From the NCBI GenBank assembly GCA_019009955.1, contig CM032229.1, positions 1,345,001 to 1,409,000 of the forward strand: 64,000 nucleotides of DNA, in the 5' to 3' direction. Of the stretch, positions 41,001 through 53,347 are shown piece by piece. Source of the stretch: Riptortus pedestris. Lineage: Eukaryota; Arthropoda; Insecta; Hemiptera; Alydidae. A model generated the notes under the pieces. The model saw only the letters and a list, made by a program, of their open reading frames with translations. It was not told the DNA's origin and searched no databases. Position 1 is the stretch's first letter; every line of letters starts with the position of its first letter. The translations under genes and the position numbers were made by a program.

Positions 41001-43734
41001 ATTTATTTTATTGTAATGTATTTTTTTTTTTAAAAAAAATCCTTCATTAGGGGCTATGCAAAATTAGCAGATTTCTATTTCTAAGTCGAAATTCGATGAG
41101 TATTAGTGGTGACTGACTTACTGAAACCAAGGAAGTACGAATAACTCACTTAATACTTGACTTACGAGAAACTGTATAGAACAACAATTATAGAGCATCA
41201 ATAGTTTATTGAAATTGGTCAACAATTTTCGATCTGACTAACAATAACGATGATATTTGGATCTTTAGAATTCCCCCCCCCACCCCCTCGTCCGATTACA
41301 GCCATTAACGGATATGATCATTATAGTGTTGAATGAAACGGTTTAATATAGACTATGATATAGATCTGATGAACATTTTCTAGTGCAGAACGTAAAAATG
41401 TTAATTGATGACGCTACGTATTTGGAGGTATCGCAAATTATAAAGGTCCGTCAAAACAAAATATAACAAAATTTGTTATTTAACACTTTGACTGCGGCTG
41501 ACGACACGTTGTCGGTTTTGTGAGTTGTTCCCAGGGGCGGGCCCCGACATGTTGTCGTCAGGTCATAATAAAAAGTTAAATAGGTGGGGATTGCTCCAGC
41601 CTTTCCCAAATCATTCCGTATTGACTCTAGCACAGTGAAAGAGGTCCTTGAGAGAATTGCTTCTTCGCCGCAAGATTCCCTGTTTTTTTTAATTGTTTTC
41701 GACTATTTTACAAAAAGGTAAGTTTGAATGATTATTTTTTTTAAAGTTATCGTTAATAATAATTGCTAATGATAAATATCTATTTAAAAAGTAGCTAAAT
41801 GAATTAAAACAAGCCTATTTTGTTGGAAAAATATTATTTCAAACCCGAATTTATAATTCCAAATTGTTTTATATTTTACGAAATATAAATAAAAAATCAA
41901 TTATAAATTACTGAATAATAATTCATCAATCATTGATTGTGAACAATGTCTTTATTGTTTAATTTTATGGTTTTCTAAGTAAAAATATAATAACGAAAAA
42001 CAACGATTGCATTATTAGACTACGGCTAGGGAGTATGGTGCTTTCCCGGTGCGGTTGACAACAACATGTCGTTCAGCGGTTTTTTTCTCGGAAAACAATT
42101 AAAAGATGATACAATTTATAATATACAGTTAAAGTAAAGTAAAACGAAACTAATTAACAAAAAAAAAGTTTCCGCCCCACTAAAAAATGTTGTTGAAAAT
42201 CTCCGCAGTCAACGTGTTAAGCTAAGAATAAGTCGTTTCATAATATACTGGCTTATTGTTAACTTACGATGACTAAGAGAGGGGTTTACTAAAGACTGAA
42301 AATTAATAAATGCAAATATCACGGTTAATATCCAAGATAGAGAAAAAATGTAAATAGTAACATTTATAGAAAATTAAATGTTCTATAAGATTGGTTCTAT
42401 ACAATTTTTCTATGCGATTGATTACAACAGAGATATCACCTCCTAATCTCCCATTCCACTAGCCGATTTCAGCCAATAACGAGTTCATCTTTAATTTTCG
42501 TTATCTCCGAGGTAGTATCGATGGACATTTGAGGAAATGTTTCGAAAATCGTGTCATGGGTACATCCTCTATAGCTAATTTCCCTCAAGAGAAATCTGCT
42601 AATAAAATTGAATCCCTGCTATTGGTTTATCAACAAGATCACTTCATTCTAGCCAGAGCAGGGCATGTTTGTCACAAGATACATTGTTATTGCGATGCAG
42701 GAATCTTACAGTGCATTTAGACACATGGCTGGTCTTTTCTAGAACTGAACAAACAACTTTAATTAATATTATTAAAGCTAGAACTCAATTTCGTTCAGTT
42801 TTGAATAGATCAACGAAAGGCTAATATCATTTATTTATTTATATATTATTACTTATTTACGCCCACTTTTGCTACTACGGCTAATTGTGACAAGCTATCT
42901 ACAGGTTGTCGAAAGGTTAATAGTTAAAAACACTAAATTCTCTTGAGTTATGAATAAAGGAGTTGATGAAGAAAAGATAGCACTCCCCACTATTCACCTT
43001 CCATAGATTTATTAAAAAAAAAATAAGAAGTAATAAATGAAATATTGAACTCATTAGTCACAGTTCATTGTAATTACAAAGTTTTCTGTTTATTATTGTC
43101 TATATTATTTTTAAAAATATATAACTTTAATTAATTTGATTTAACTAAACGCCAACCCTAACTCTCATGTACTGTGGTCTAACTCCCATAGCCAGTGGTC
43201 AGGAAGTTACGACAGAAATATTATCTTCTAAACTATACCTATACTTTGTTACTTTGCATTATTCTCTAAGTACTTTGGTAACAGTTTTGTTAATAATATG
43301 GTTTATTGTAATTATTGATTAAATCATAGATTTATCTTAAAAGAACTATCACAATAGTACCCCATCTGGCTGTGCTGACAAGATATTCGGCTCTAGCTTC
43401 AGGCAGGGTTCTGATAACGTTTCGTTTCATTCTTCCTCCATCACAAATAGACTGCTCACTCGAATTCTTGTGTGTGCGTGTGTGTGTGTGTGTGTGGTGC
43501 GCGCATATTTGAGATATAGGAGTCGCTATACGCGAATAATACAAATATACATGTGATGTAGTAAATAAAGCTTACCTTTCAGGCTTGATAGATCCATAAC
43601 TCTTCTCTTCAGGACCGTTCAAACCCGTGATTTGCTCTGTCTCTGAAAAAAAAAAAATGTCCATATGAGGAAGATAGTTTATTTTTATTACAATAATATA
43701 AAAATCCTTTTAAAGCTTTTAATATTACATTAAT

Positions 43735-43785
<51 letters not shown>

Positions 43786-46700
43786 GTAACCTCTGTCTGT
43801 ACATTGATTTTTTTCGCGAAATTTCACGATAACTTTTCGTTTCACATGTCATAGACACCATAACTGCATTTTGTTTCTGTCGTGTATGTTTGTTTGTTTG
43901 TTTGTTACCTTTTCACGCATAAACGGCTGAACCGAAGTTTATGAAACTTAGTATGTATATTACTACTAACCCAACTTAGACTTTAGGAGTGGGGGTTATA
44001 AGGGAAGCCTGAAATTAAAAATAGCGATATTTCGTTTCCTATTAGTTTTTTGGCAAATATTCACATAACAAAAGTGGTTTATTTTGTTATTTAGAGTAAC
44101 TTTTGTTATATACACTTTTGTTGTATACCGAAGTTTAAATGCGTTATACGCTAAAAATTATAGCGGGAGTCAACAATATTATTTCCCAAAAAAGACTCAA
44201 CCGAACTAAATAAAACCCCGTATGTGTATTAGCAGTGAGGCCTTCATTGTAATAAGCCATACCAACATTTCTGTGTACGGGTAGGAGTGGGGGTTATAAG
44301 GGAAGCCTGAAATTAAAAATAGCGATATTTCGTTTCCTATTGGTTTTTTCGCAAATATAAACATAACAAAAGTTGTTTATTTTGTTATTTGAAGTAAATG
44401 TTGTTATATACACTGTTGTTGTATACCTAAGTATAAAAGAGTGATACGTTAAAACTTTAGCTGGCACTAACGGCTGAACCGAACTTAACAAAACTCGGTA
44501 TGTCAATTAGCATTAATTCTTCCATGATTATAAGTTATATTAAATTTTTTAGGTACGAATGGGAGGGGAGTTATAAGGGAGGCCTGAAATAAAAATTCAC
44601 CATATTTACATGTATAAGAAACGGGAAATATAAAAATATCGAAGACTGTGAAGAATTATCGAACAAATAATTCTATTATTAGCAAATCACCGGCAACGAC
44701 GGGTATCAATCCTAAACACTGGGACGGGTAAATGTCAAAATAGTGTGCAATGTAAAGCCTGCTAAAAAATACCATCAACATTCAGCCTCAAATGAATTCC
44801 CGGGCGAAGCCGGGTATCTGAGCTAGTTATGTATATAATTGTTTACTTCCAAAAATAAAGGAAGTATTGTAATGGAAACAAGTTTTGGCTGTATTTCAAC
44901 GGAATTATCAGTTTTGTCGCTCCCAGAACCCATGTCAAGACAAAATATCACCGTTATTAAAACTGGTATCGAGTTTACGCTGCTTTTGGACTTCATTTTC
45001 AATCTTATTGTGAACCGCGTTATCAGCTAACTCGATCCAATGCTGCAATACTTACCACCTTGCGCACCATTAAACATGTCGAATGAATGATAAAGACCAT
45101 TATCATACTAGTGTAGTTCAAAGGCTGCAGGTACCAGATGTCACCTTCTCCAGAAAGCCCTTCCACTCCAACAGTCCCTTGGAAAGGGTTAGGGGATCGG
45201 AAATAGCCTCAAGTGCTGCCTGAACTATGCACAACTCTAGGAATAAGACACCCTTTATCTCATGCCTCCTCCTGTTCTCTATTTCTTCTTGAATAAGAAA
45301 CCTATGTAAACAATAGAGGGCACTGCAGTAAGCAAAGATAGGACCAAGATACAAACTATCTTCATCATGATTATGGAGCATGAGTCAACTAATGGCTGAA
45401 AACAAAATAAAACGTGTCGCGCTAGTGCCTCGTAAACTATACAGATTTACCACTTTCTGTTATACCTTCGATTTTTCTAATAAATATTTTAAGGTTCAAA
45501 TATTTAATCTTGATCATACAACATTTTTCTATCCAAATTATAATACTTCCATTTCTCCTTCTTACCTATTAAAAACAATTTGTCATTCAGAGGCCTAACG
45601 TTTGACGGTTCGTCCATATTATTGACTGACTTATTGTTGATATAGAATAAGTAGGTAACGGGGTTTACTAATCGAAGAAAAAGTCTGTCGCCCTGGAGTT
45701 GCGTAAACTAAGCAATTGCCCAAGCTGAGGTTTGACACACTTTTGATGCCTCCTCCCTAATGTTATTATAACAAATTGAAAATTTGATGAGTTGAAGAGG
45801 TCAGTAGTTTACTGACGACTGAAAATAATAAAGTGTGAATAACCTGCTCAATAATTATTTTTATTATTATTATTTCTTAACGTCCACCTTTTGCAACTTA
45901 GGCTAATTGGGACGGGTTATCTACAGGTTACCACCCTTTTCTAGCCAGGGTGGGGCTCAATATTTAAGCTACAAACAAATGTATAGAAGGACAGCTGTAG
46001 AGCGTAAATAGTTAAATGAGATTGATTCTATACCATGTTTCCATACGACTTATAATAAGGGCATTATTTCCAATTTCCATGAGTCCCTCTAAACCCCCCC
46101 CCCCCATACCTCCCTCAATTTTAGCCATTAACTAATTTGATCTAGTGTTGAATTAAACGGTCAAAAATTAATTATTGTATAGATCAAATTAACATTTTCG
46201 AGTAAAGTAGCTAAATCTTACTTGATGAAGTTATCATACAATTTATTTGCATTTGTCTTTCAAGATTGGTTCCGCACACTTTTACGATCGGACGTATAAT
46301 AATGGAGATATTTAGACTTTTCGACCCCCCCTTCCCCCACACCTGGTCAGTCGTTTACGAACTGATATGAATTTTTACATGAAACGTTTAAATATCGAGT
46401 TTGGTAACGGTCAAACAAAAATTACGACCGCTGGAGCGTTACCAGAGAAATATATCTATGTAAATAAAATTCTGACCTCTCTCGGAACATTGATTTTTTT
46501 CCCCAAAATTTCAAGATACTTTTTAGTTTCACATGCCATAGACACGACATCTGCTATTTGTGGTTTTGGTGTCTGTATCTTTGCTACCTTTTTACGCCTA
46601 AACTACTAAACCAAATTTTATGAAACTTGGTATGTATATAACGACTATATGAGACGAACAGCAGTGTGGGTTTTAAGGGAGGTCTGAAATTAAAAATAGA

Positions 46701-49700
46701 CATATTTCGTTTCCTATTGGTTTTTCAGCAATTAAGCACATGACAAAAGCTGTTTATTTTATTATTTAGAACTTTTATAATATTCACTTTTGTCGTACAA
46801 CATAGTATAAAAGAGATATAAATTAAAAACTAAAGCGTGAATCAACAATTTTACTGGTTTACGATTGAACCGAACTTAACAAAACCCTGTATGTGAATTA
46901 CCAATTAACTCTTCCATGATTATAAACTATAATAAAATTCCTAGACACGGAATGCTTATTTTTTGGCAAACGTGCTCGTAACGAAATTTGTTTATTTTGT
47001 TATTTAATGCAATTAAAGCAAATGAGATATGTCCTAAAAACTATAGCGGGAGTCAACAATTTTATTGAGTAATGATTACTAAACCAAACTCGGCACGTGA
47101 ATTAGCATTAACTCTTCCATGATTATAAGGAATATCAAATTATTTAGGGATGACCAGGAGTGGGGGTTATAAGGGAGGTATATTATGAAAAATACTATTT
47201 ACTATGTATTTATTAACGTCCACTTTTTGCAACTTAGGCTAATTGGGACGGATTATCTACAGGTTACCGCCCTTTTCTAGCCAGGGTGGGATTTTAGGAC
47301 GTTATTTAATGAATTTCGTCACTAAATAATTTCCTTAACCCAGGCGAGAATCGAACTCGCCACTCTAGGTTTACCATGTGAGATAAAGATCAACGCTTTA
47401 ACTCGCATGGCTAACCTGAGCCCCATGTGAAAAATAGCCGTACTTCGTTACTCATTGTTTTTTGTTTTTTTTGGGAAACATGAACTTAACAGAAGGTGTT
47501 TATTTTCATATTTAGGGTAACGTTTGTTATTTTCACTTTTTTCGTACAAGGAAGTTAATACGAGATATACGCTAAAAACTACAGCGGGAGTCAATTTTAT
47601 TAGTACTCATTAAAGTGTTTTTAATATAGGCATATTATAAAAATGATGTTATGTTTTTAGATTTTTGTGATAGTTCTATGTATGACTCGGATTAGTAAGG
47701 TTATAAATCTTCGTCGGCCCCTCCTCATTTGTTATTTATTTTAATTAGAAAATATTTTTGTTATTTATTTCCAATAGAAATTAAAACTAGATGAGCATTT
47801 CGATAATTTAATTTGTATAATGTATATTCAAACAAAGTCATCCAAAACTTGCTCAACGTTTGATAGCGGAAGTTGTGCGGAATCAAACTTTTTGCTTGTT
47901 TGTTTGATTTTGGGCAAAAAACTTCACGGTTATCAATGCCCAACACTCTTCAGACCGAATTTGAGTTCCCCAGTCATGGGGAGTCCCAGGCACACGCATG
48001 CTAGGCCGACTTTTTTTTATATTTAAATATGCATATACTTTTTACATTATTTCTTTTTTAAATTTATATTTTTCAACCACTTTTTTTTCTTTCTTTTCTT
48101 TCCCCCCTATTTTTTTTTGTAAGGGGGGTTTCGGCCGAACCGTTTCAACTCATTAAGGCAGAATCAATTTTCAACCAAGCTATTTAAATAAACACCAAGA
48201 AGAATATTATGTTATTAGTAATTACACTAAACTTATGGACTACAACTCTAATTAACTATTACATGACAGCATTAGACTTAAAGCTCATTACAAGAGAAAA
48301 AACAAAAAAAAAACATCGAAATCACAGCCATTAATAACAACAAACTTAAGGGAAAAAAAAAAAAACTTAACAAACAAATCTAACTTCAAACTCTTAAATT
48401 GTGGTTTATATTACCTTGTTTCCTCCTAAGTCCTATATTGACGTTATTAAATTGACAAAGTATTATCTATAACTATTAAACGTTACTTGGTAATGTCATT
48501 ATAAAAAAAGACAGTATGCTTTTAAACTCAATATGATTTTGATGCTTTGATGTTTTTCCCTCAACTCGCAAATATAACTTAAATTATTACAAAATATAAC
48601 TTAAATTATTTTTATTATTTAAATCAATTTTTTTCTGTTCATTTCAGTGTAAGTATATTGAATTTTTATTTTATAAAAATAAAACAATACATATTTTGCA
48701 ATTTTAATGATAATATCTCATAACAAAATATCTTTGTTATATCACAAATAACGAAATATTGAAACAACTCATTAGACTATTTAGGATATTCATAAATTCA
48801 CACCAAAACAGGATAAATATTTAATAATTTATTTCAATTACTCTTGAACGGCCTGAAAAAAGGTCAATGTTGAATGGTTGAGCATGATTACAATATGACA
48901 TGGAAGATAGTAATAACTGTATTTCATGGTCATTCTCATGAATTACTTTATTAATATTGTCTGCACGCATATCTATTGCATGCATTAACTACAGTTAACA
49001 TATATAGTGCAATGTCTAATTGCGTTTATATTTTTCCCCATTCACCAGAATCCCCCCCCCCCACCCCCTCCCACAACGGAAATACATTCGGCTATCTTTC
49101 AGTGGGTCCTAATTCACGAAAATCTGCTGACGCAGTCCTTTGATGTTGATCTAAAATTAAATTGCTAAATAAAAAAGTCCGTCACGCAGGGGCTGCGTAA
49201 ACTAAGCAGGTTTCCCACGTGAAGCTATACAATAGAGAAATTTCACGAGAGCCGAGCAGTTAATGAAACGGCCGAACTAGCTTTTGGCGGGAAAGACACT
49301 TCGTCCGTTAGCCGTCCAGATTTAATAAAAATGCAAATATCTCGGTTAATATTCAAGATAGAGAATAAATGTATATAACAATATTTATAGTTAATTTAAT
49401 TTGTAATAAGATTGATTCTGTACAATTTTTCGAAGGTACGAATAGTAACGGAGATATTTCGAAAACCCTCCCCACTAAACCCCCCCCCTCCCCCAGGTCC
49501 GATGTCAGCCATTAACGAACTTGATCTTGATCTTGGGCCCGGTTTCAGAAAAGATAGGATCCAGGTTGAGGAAAATTGGATTGGCTACTGCCTACAGGAG
49601 TAAGCGGCCCTGGAAAACTGTTTGCCCCATGTTAAGGACTATGTGGACCCCCTGGATAGATCTGGCGTGTATAGGATCTCGTGCACGGGATGTGATGCCT

Positions 49701-50262
49701 CTTATGTGGGGCAAAGTGGTAGAAAGATAAGGACGCGGCTTAAGGAGCACATCACTCGCGACACTGAGTTTTCCGCACACGCCAGGAAAGAGGGCCATGA
49801 CATGTCCAGCATAAAATATCAATTGCTGTATGAGGAGAAGAAGGGCAAAAGATTAAATACGGCTGAGGGGCTGCATATAAGGCTGGACAGACAGGTGAAT
49901 GGAAATCGGAATATTAATAAGAAGGAGGAGGTGGCAAGGCTGCGACATGTCGGTGACGGGGCCCTGTCTTCTCTACGGGGACAGAGGTTCAGTCGCCCGG
50001 CAGTCGTGGTCCAGGCAACGCAGCTTTAATCAGGTACCTCCTACATCTCCTCTCTATTATTAGTATGGGGTTTGTTTATTTATTTTTTAGAGGTCTCTTA
50101 CAGTTCCTCTGGGGGTTTTTTTCAGAGGTTCCCACCCACTGTATTATGTTTCCCATATACATCTGTAATTTGTGTAGGTTTTATAGTTTTGACATATGCT
50201 TATCTTTGTTTGCTTCTTTTATTAGTTGACTTGTTAGTAGATTTTTTATTGTTTTGGTTTTA

Positions 50263-50302
<40 letters not shown>

Positions 50303-50677
50303 TAGTTGACTAGTTATTAGATTTTATAGTTTTATTTGTTGACTAGTTTTAAGATTTTCCATTGTTTTACTCATTATTTTGTGTCTGGTTTTATGACTGT
50401 TGTTTATTTTGCTTTTGTGCCATGCTATGAATGTTAAATTAACTCGTGGTTGTGTTTGTCAGCAGGCACTGAGGATGGAGCGTTGACTCCGAAAGTGCAC
50501 TCTGCATTATATTAAAAACCAGTAGAGGACTTGGCCTTCTTATTGATCCTTATACATTTGTTCCTCTACCATCCAGCATATTCCAGAGATAACTTGATCT
50601 TTCTTTTTACATAAAACGACTAAATATCGTGTTTGGTAACGATCAAACAAAAATTGCGACCGCTAGAGCGGTAACAG

Positions 50678-50713
<36 letters not shown>

Positions 50714-53280
50714 TTTTGAACGGACCTCATTTTCGTCATTTACTAGATAGGATCGATGGATATTTGAAGAAAAATTTCGAAAATTCCGTCATGAGTACAA
50801 CCTCAATAGCTGATTTCCCTTAAGAGAAATCTGCTAAAAGTACCTAAATAAAATTTAAATGGAAAAAATTAAAACTTCACGCATTCAAATTATATTTGCT
50901 TTTCCATTAATCCTGTAATTTACTTTTTATTTGAATTTTTTTTGCTTTTATTTGTCTTATATTGGTTTGTATTTTATTGATTTTTTCCCTCTGATTATTA
51001 CAAATATTTTATTATCATATTTTCGTTTAGGAAAATCTGATATTGAAGTTGTACTCATGATATATATTTGTCTGTTAACACTCTAGGGATTGCAAAGTTC
51101 GTTTGATCGTTACCAAACTTCATATTTTAGCATTTTATGTAAAAATAAAGAAGAAGTTCTTTAATAGCTGAAATCAGAAATCAGTTCGAGGTGGAGGGTG
51201 TTTAGAGGGAGGGAATTACGAGAATTCAAAATATCCCTGTTATTAATGGTACGTAGAACCAATCTAACTGTAAATTTGATGCACTATAAATGTTGCTCTA
51301 TACATATTTGCTTATCATGGATATCAGCGAATATTTCAGTAATTTGTATAAGTATGTGTTTTATCGTTAGGTGTTTGTTGCAGTATTTGCATATAGGGTT
51401 ATCAGTCCTTGTCATTAAGTGTCTATGTGTGGCCGATCCTGAGTCAGGCAAGAACTACTTCCTCCCGTCTAGAACTCCTATGGCTCCATGGCCACTCCTT
51501 AATAGTACTTTTGATACTGTGGAGGTGGTTCTTTACTTCCATCCATTCTGATTGCCATTTTTTTTAGAGTTCGGCGGCGTATATGCCCCACTATTTCTTT
51601 GAATAGTAAGTTTGTTTGTGTGTATTGAGTTTGTTGAGTAATTAGTTTAGCCTGGTCCTCGTGTCCTGCCAGCCAATATTGGGTAATTGTATTTTTCTAT
51701 GTTTGTTGTTTATAAATTTCTTCTGTTATGATTAGTGATATTGGGTGAGTGATGTAAATGTCTTACTTGGAAGGTTAATAATGAACTTAGTGAATCTGAA
51801 CAAATTAGCGTGTGTTTGGGCAGTGGTGATGTAGGTATCACGTTTCTAAGAAGAAATTTCATCTGTGTAAATTAATACGGAATTGATTCAAACGAGACTT
51901 TGCTGATAAGAAGACGTGATAAGAGCAATCGTGATAAATAGATTAATGTTTATTGCAGGGATGTTTTGTTTATTAGGTGACTGCATCATCATGTTTGTCT
52001 AACACAAATATAATCAAATACACAAATAGTTACAGGAAGGCGAGGGAAAGCCTACAATCAAGAATGCAGAGTAAAGAAATTCCCTCATTCAGTAATTACT
52101 AGTTCAAAACTCAAAACTATGTCTAGCATATTTCCTAATTGAAATGAGGAAATGGGGTACGTTGAAATATGGAATTTGTCTGTGTGTATTAACCTACATA
52201 ATGGGACAAAACCCACAAATTATTTCTGTAGCTCCTTATCAAGGGTTTCCTTTTCTCTAAAATTACAAATTATGAATTTTGCATACTTTCCATTTACAAT
52301 GTAACTCTTATTATTTCCTTGCCTAATTTTTATGATTAACATGCTCAATTAGATTTGTAAAATTGTTTTTCCTTTTGACATTAACATATCCAAAATTTAA
52401 TACCAATTCTATTAAAATTTTACTTATATTGGTTGTATAACAACAGATCGATGAAAGAAAAAAATCATTTACTTTTGACCCAATATGGCAAAACCTTGAG
52501 AAACATTTAGAAGAGGATGATAAGTTGTAGCAAAGAAAATACATATTCATACATATGTGTAGCTAACAGCATTAAACTCTAATATAATATACTTAGAAGA
52601 AACTGTTTTCGAAAATGTCTGTAGAAAAACTAGATATTTTTGAATTCAGGTATTGGTACTCAAATTATCTCCCTTTTTGAACTGGCTGATACTAAATGTT
52701 TGCCAAATCGATTTTCCATTTGACTGACTGAAATATGAAGCATCAATATCTTAAGACCTGCCAGCGAAAATCAGGTTTTGAAGTTGAGCTAATTTCAAAA
52801 TTGAACTTAGCGGAATGGGTTTAGAGAAGGGATGAAAATACATTGAAAAATATCTCCACTATTATGGATCAGGTTATAAAATGTTAATTAATCAATATTG
52901 CTGATAAAATAATGTCATAAATTGATGTTCTGTTCATTTTTTTTTAAGTCCAGTATAAATAATTTGATTTTTTTTTTCAGCTTTCAGTAAATCATCTTAA
53001 CATCTTTTGAACAGCTTAAATTTCAAACCTTGTTTAAATATGGCTTCAGCTAAAAGAGAAATTTAGAATACTATATGATTTGATGTCTTTGTGTAGCATT
53101 CCTGCAGGTAAGAAATCTGCTCCGATTACTTAGACCCCAGGGTGAAGAACTCATTATTAGCAGATTTCCCTTAAGAGAAATCTGCTATTGAGGTCGTATT
53201 CATGACGCGATTTTTGAAATTTTTCTTCAAATGTCCATCGATCCTACCTAGGAGATGACGAAAAGGTCTGTACAAAACTG

Positions 53281-53347
<67 letters not shown>

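Larger units (their letters stand above)
37609..43575. other. Intron 2 of the antiporter gene; transposon-filled
   Basis: Contains the LTR remnant (38190-38278), the chimeric Helitron (39099-40965), HER copies (about 41030-41420 and 42280-42605), the TTAA-bounded MITE (41484-42216) and a SINE fragment (42838-42915). Exons 2 and 3 join in phase, so no coding exon is missing. Confidence 0.7.

Noticed and set aside
45118..45381. 87-codon minus-strand frame as an antiporter exon or separate gene
   Set aside because: No recognised family, and antiporter exons 1 and 2 join in phase without it.
47340..47427. A genuine tRNA gene
   Set aside because: The cloverleaf is degenerate, the copy continues into a SINE body and tail, and it has a target duplication; the same head occurs in several other copies.
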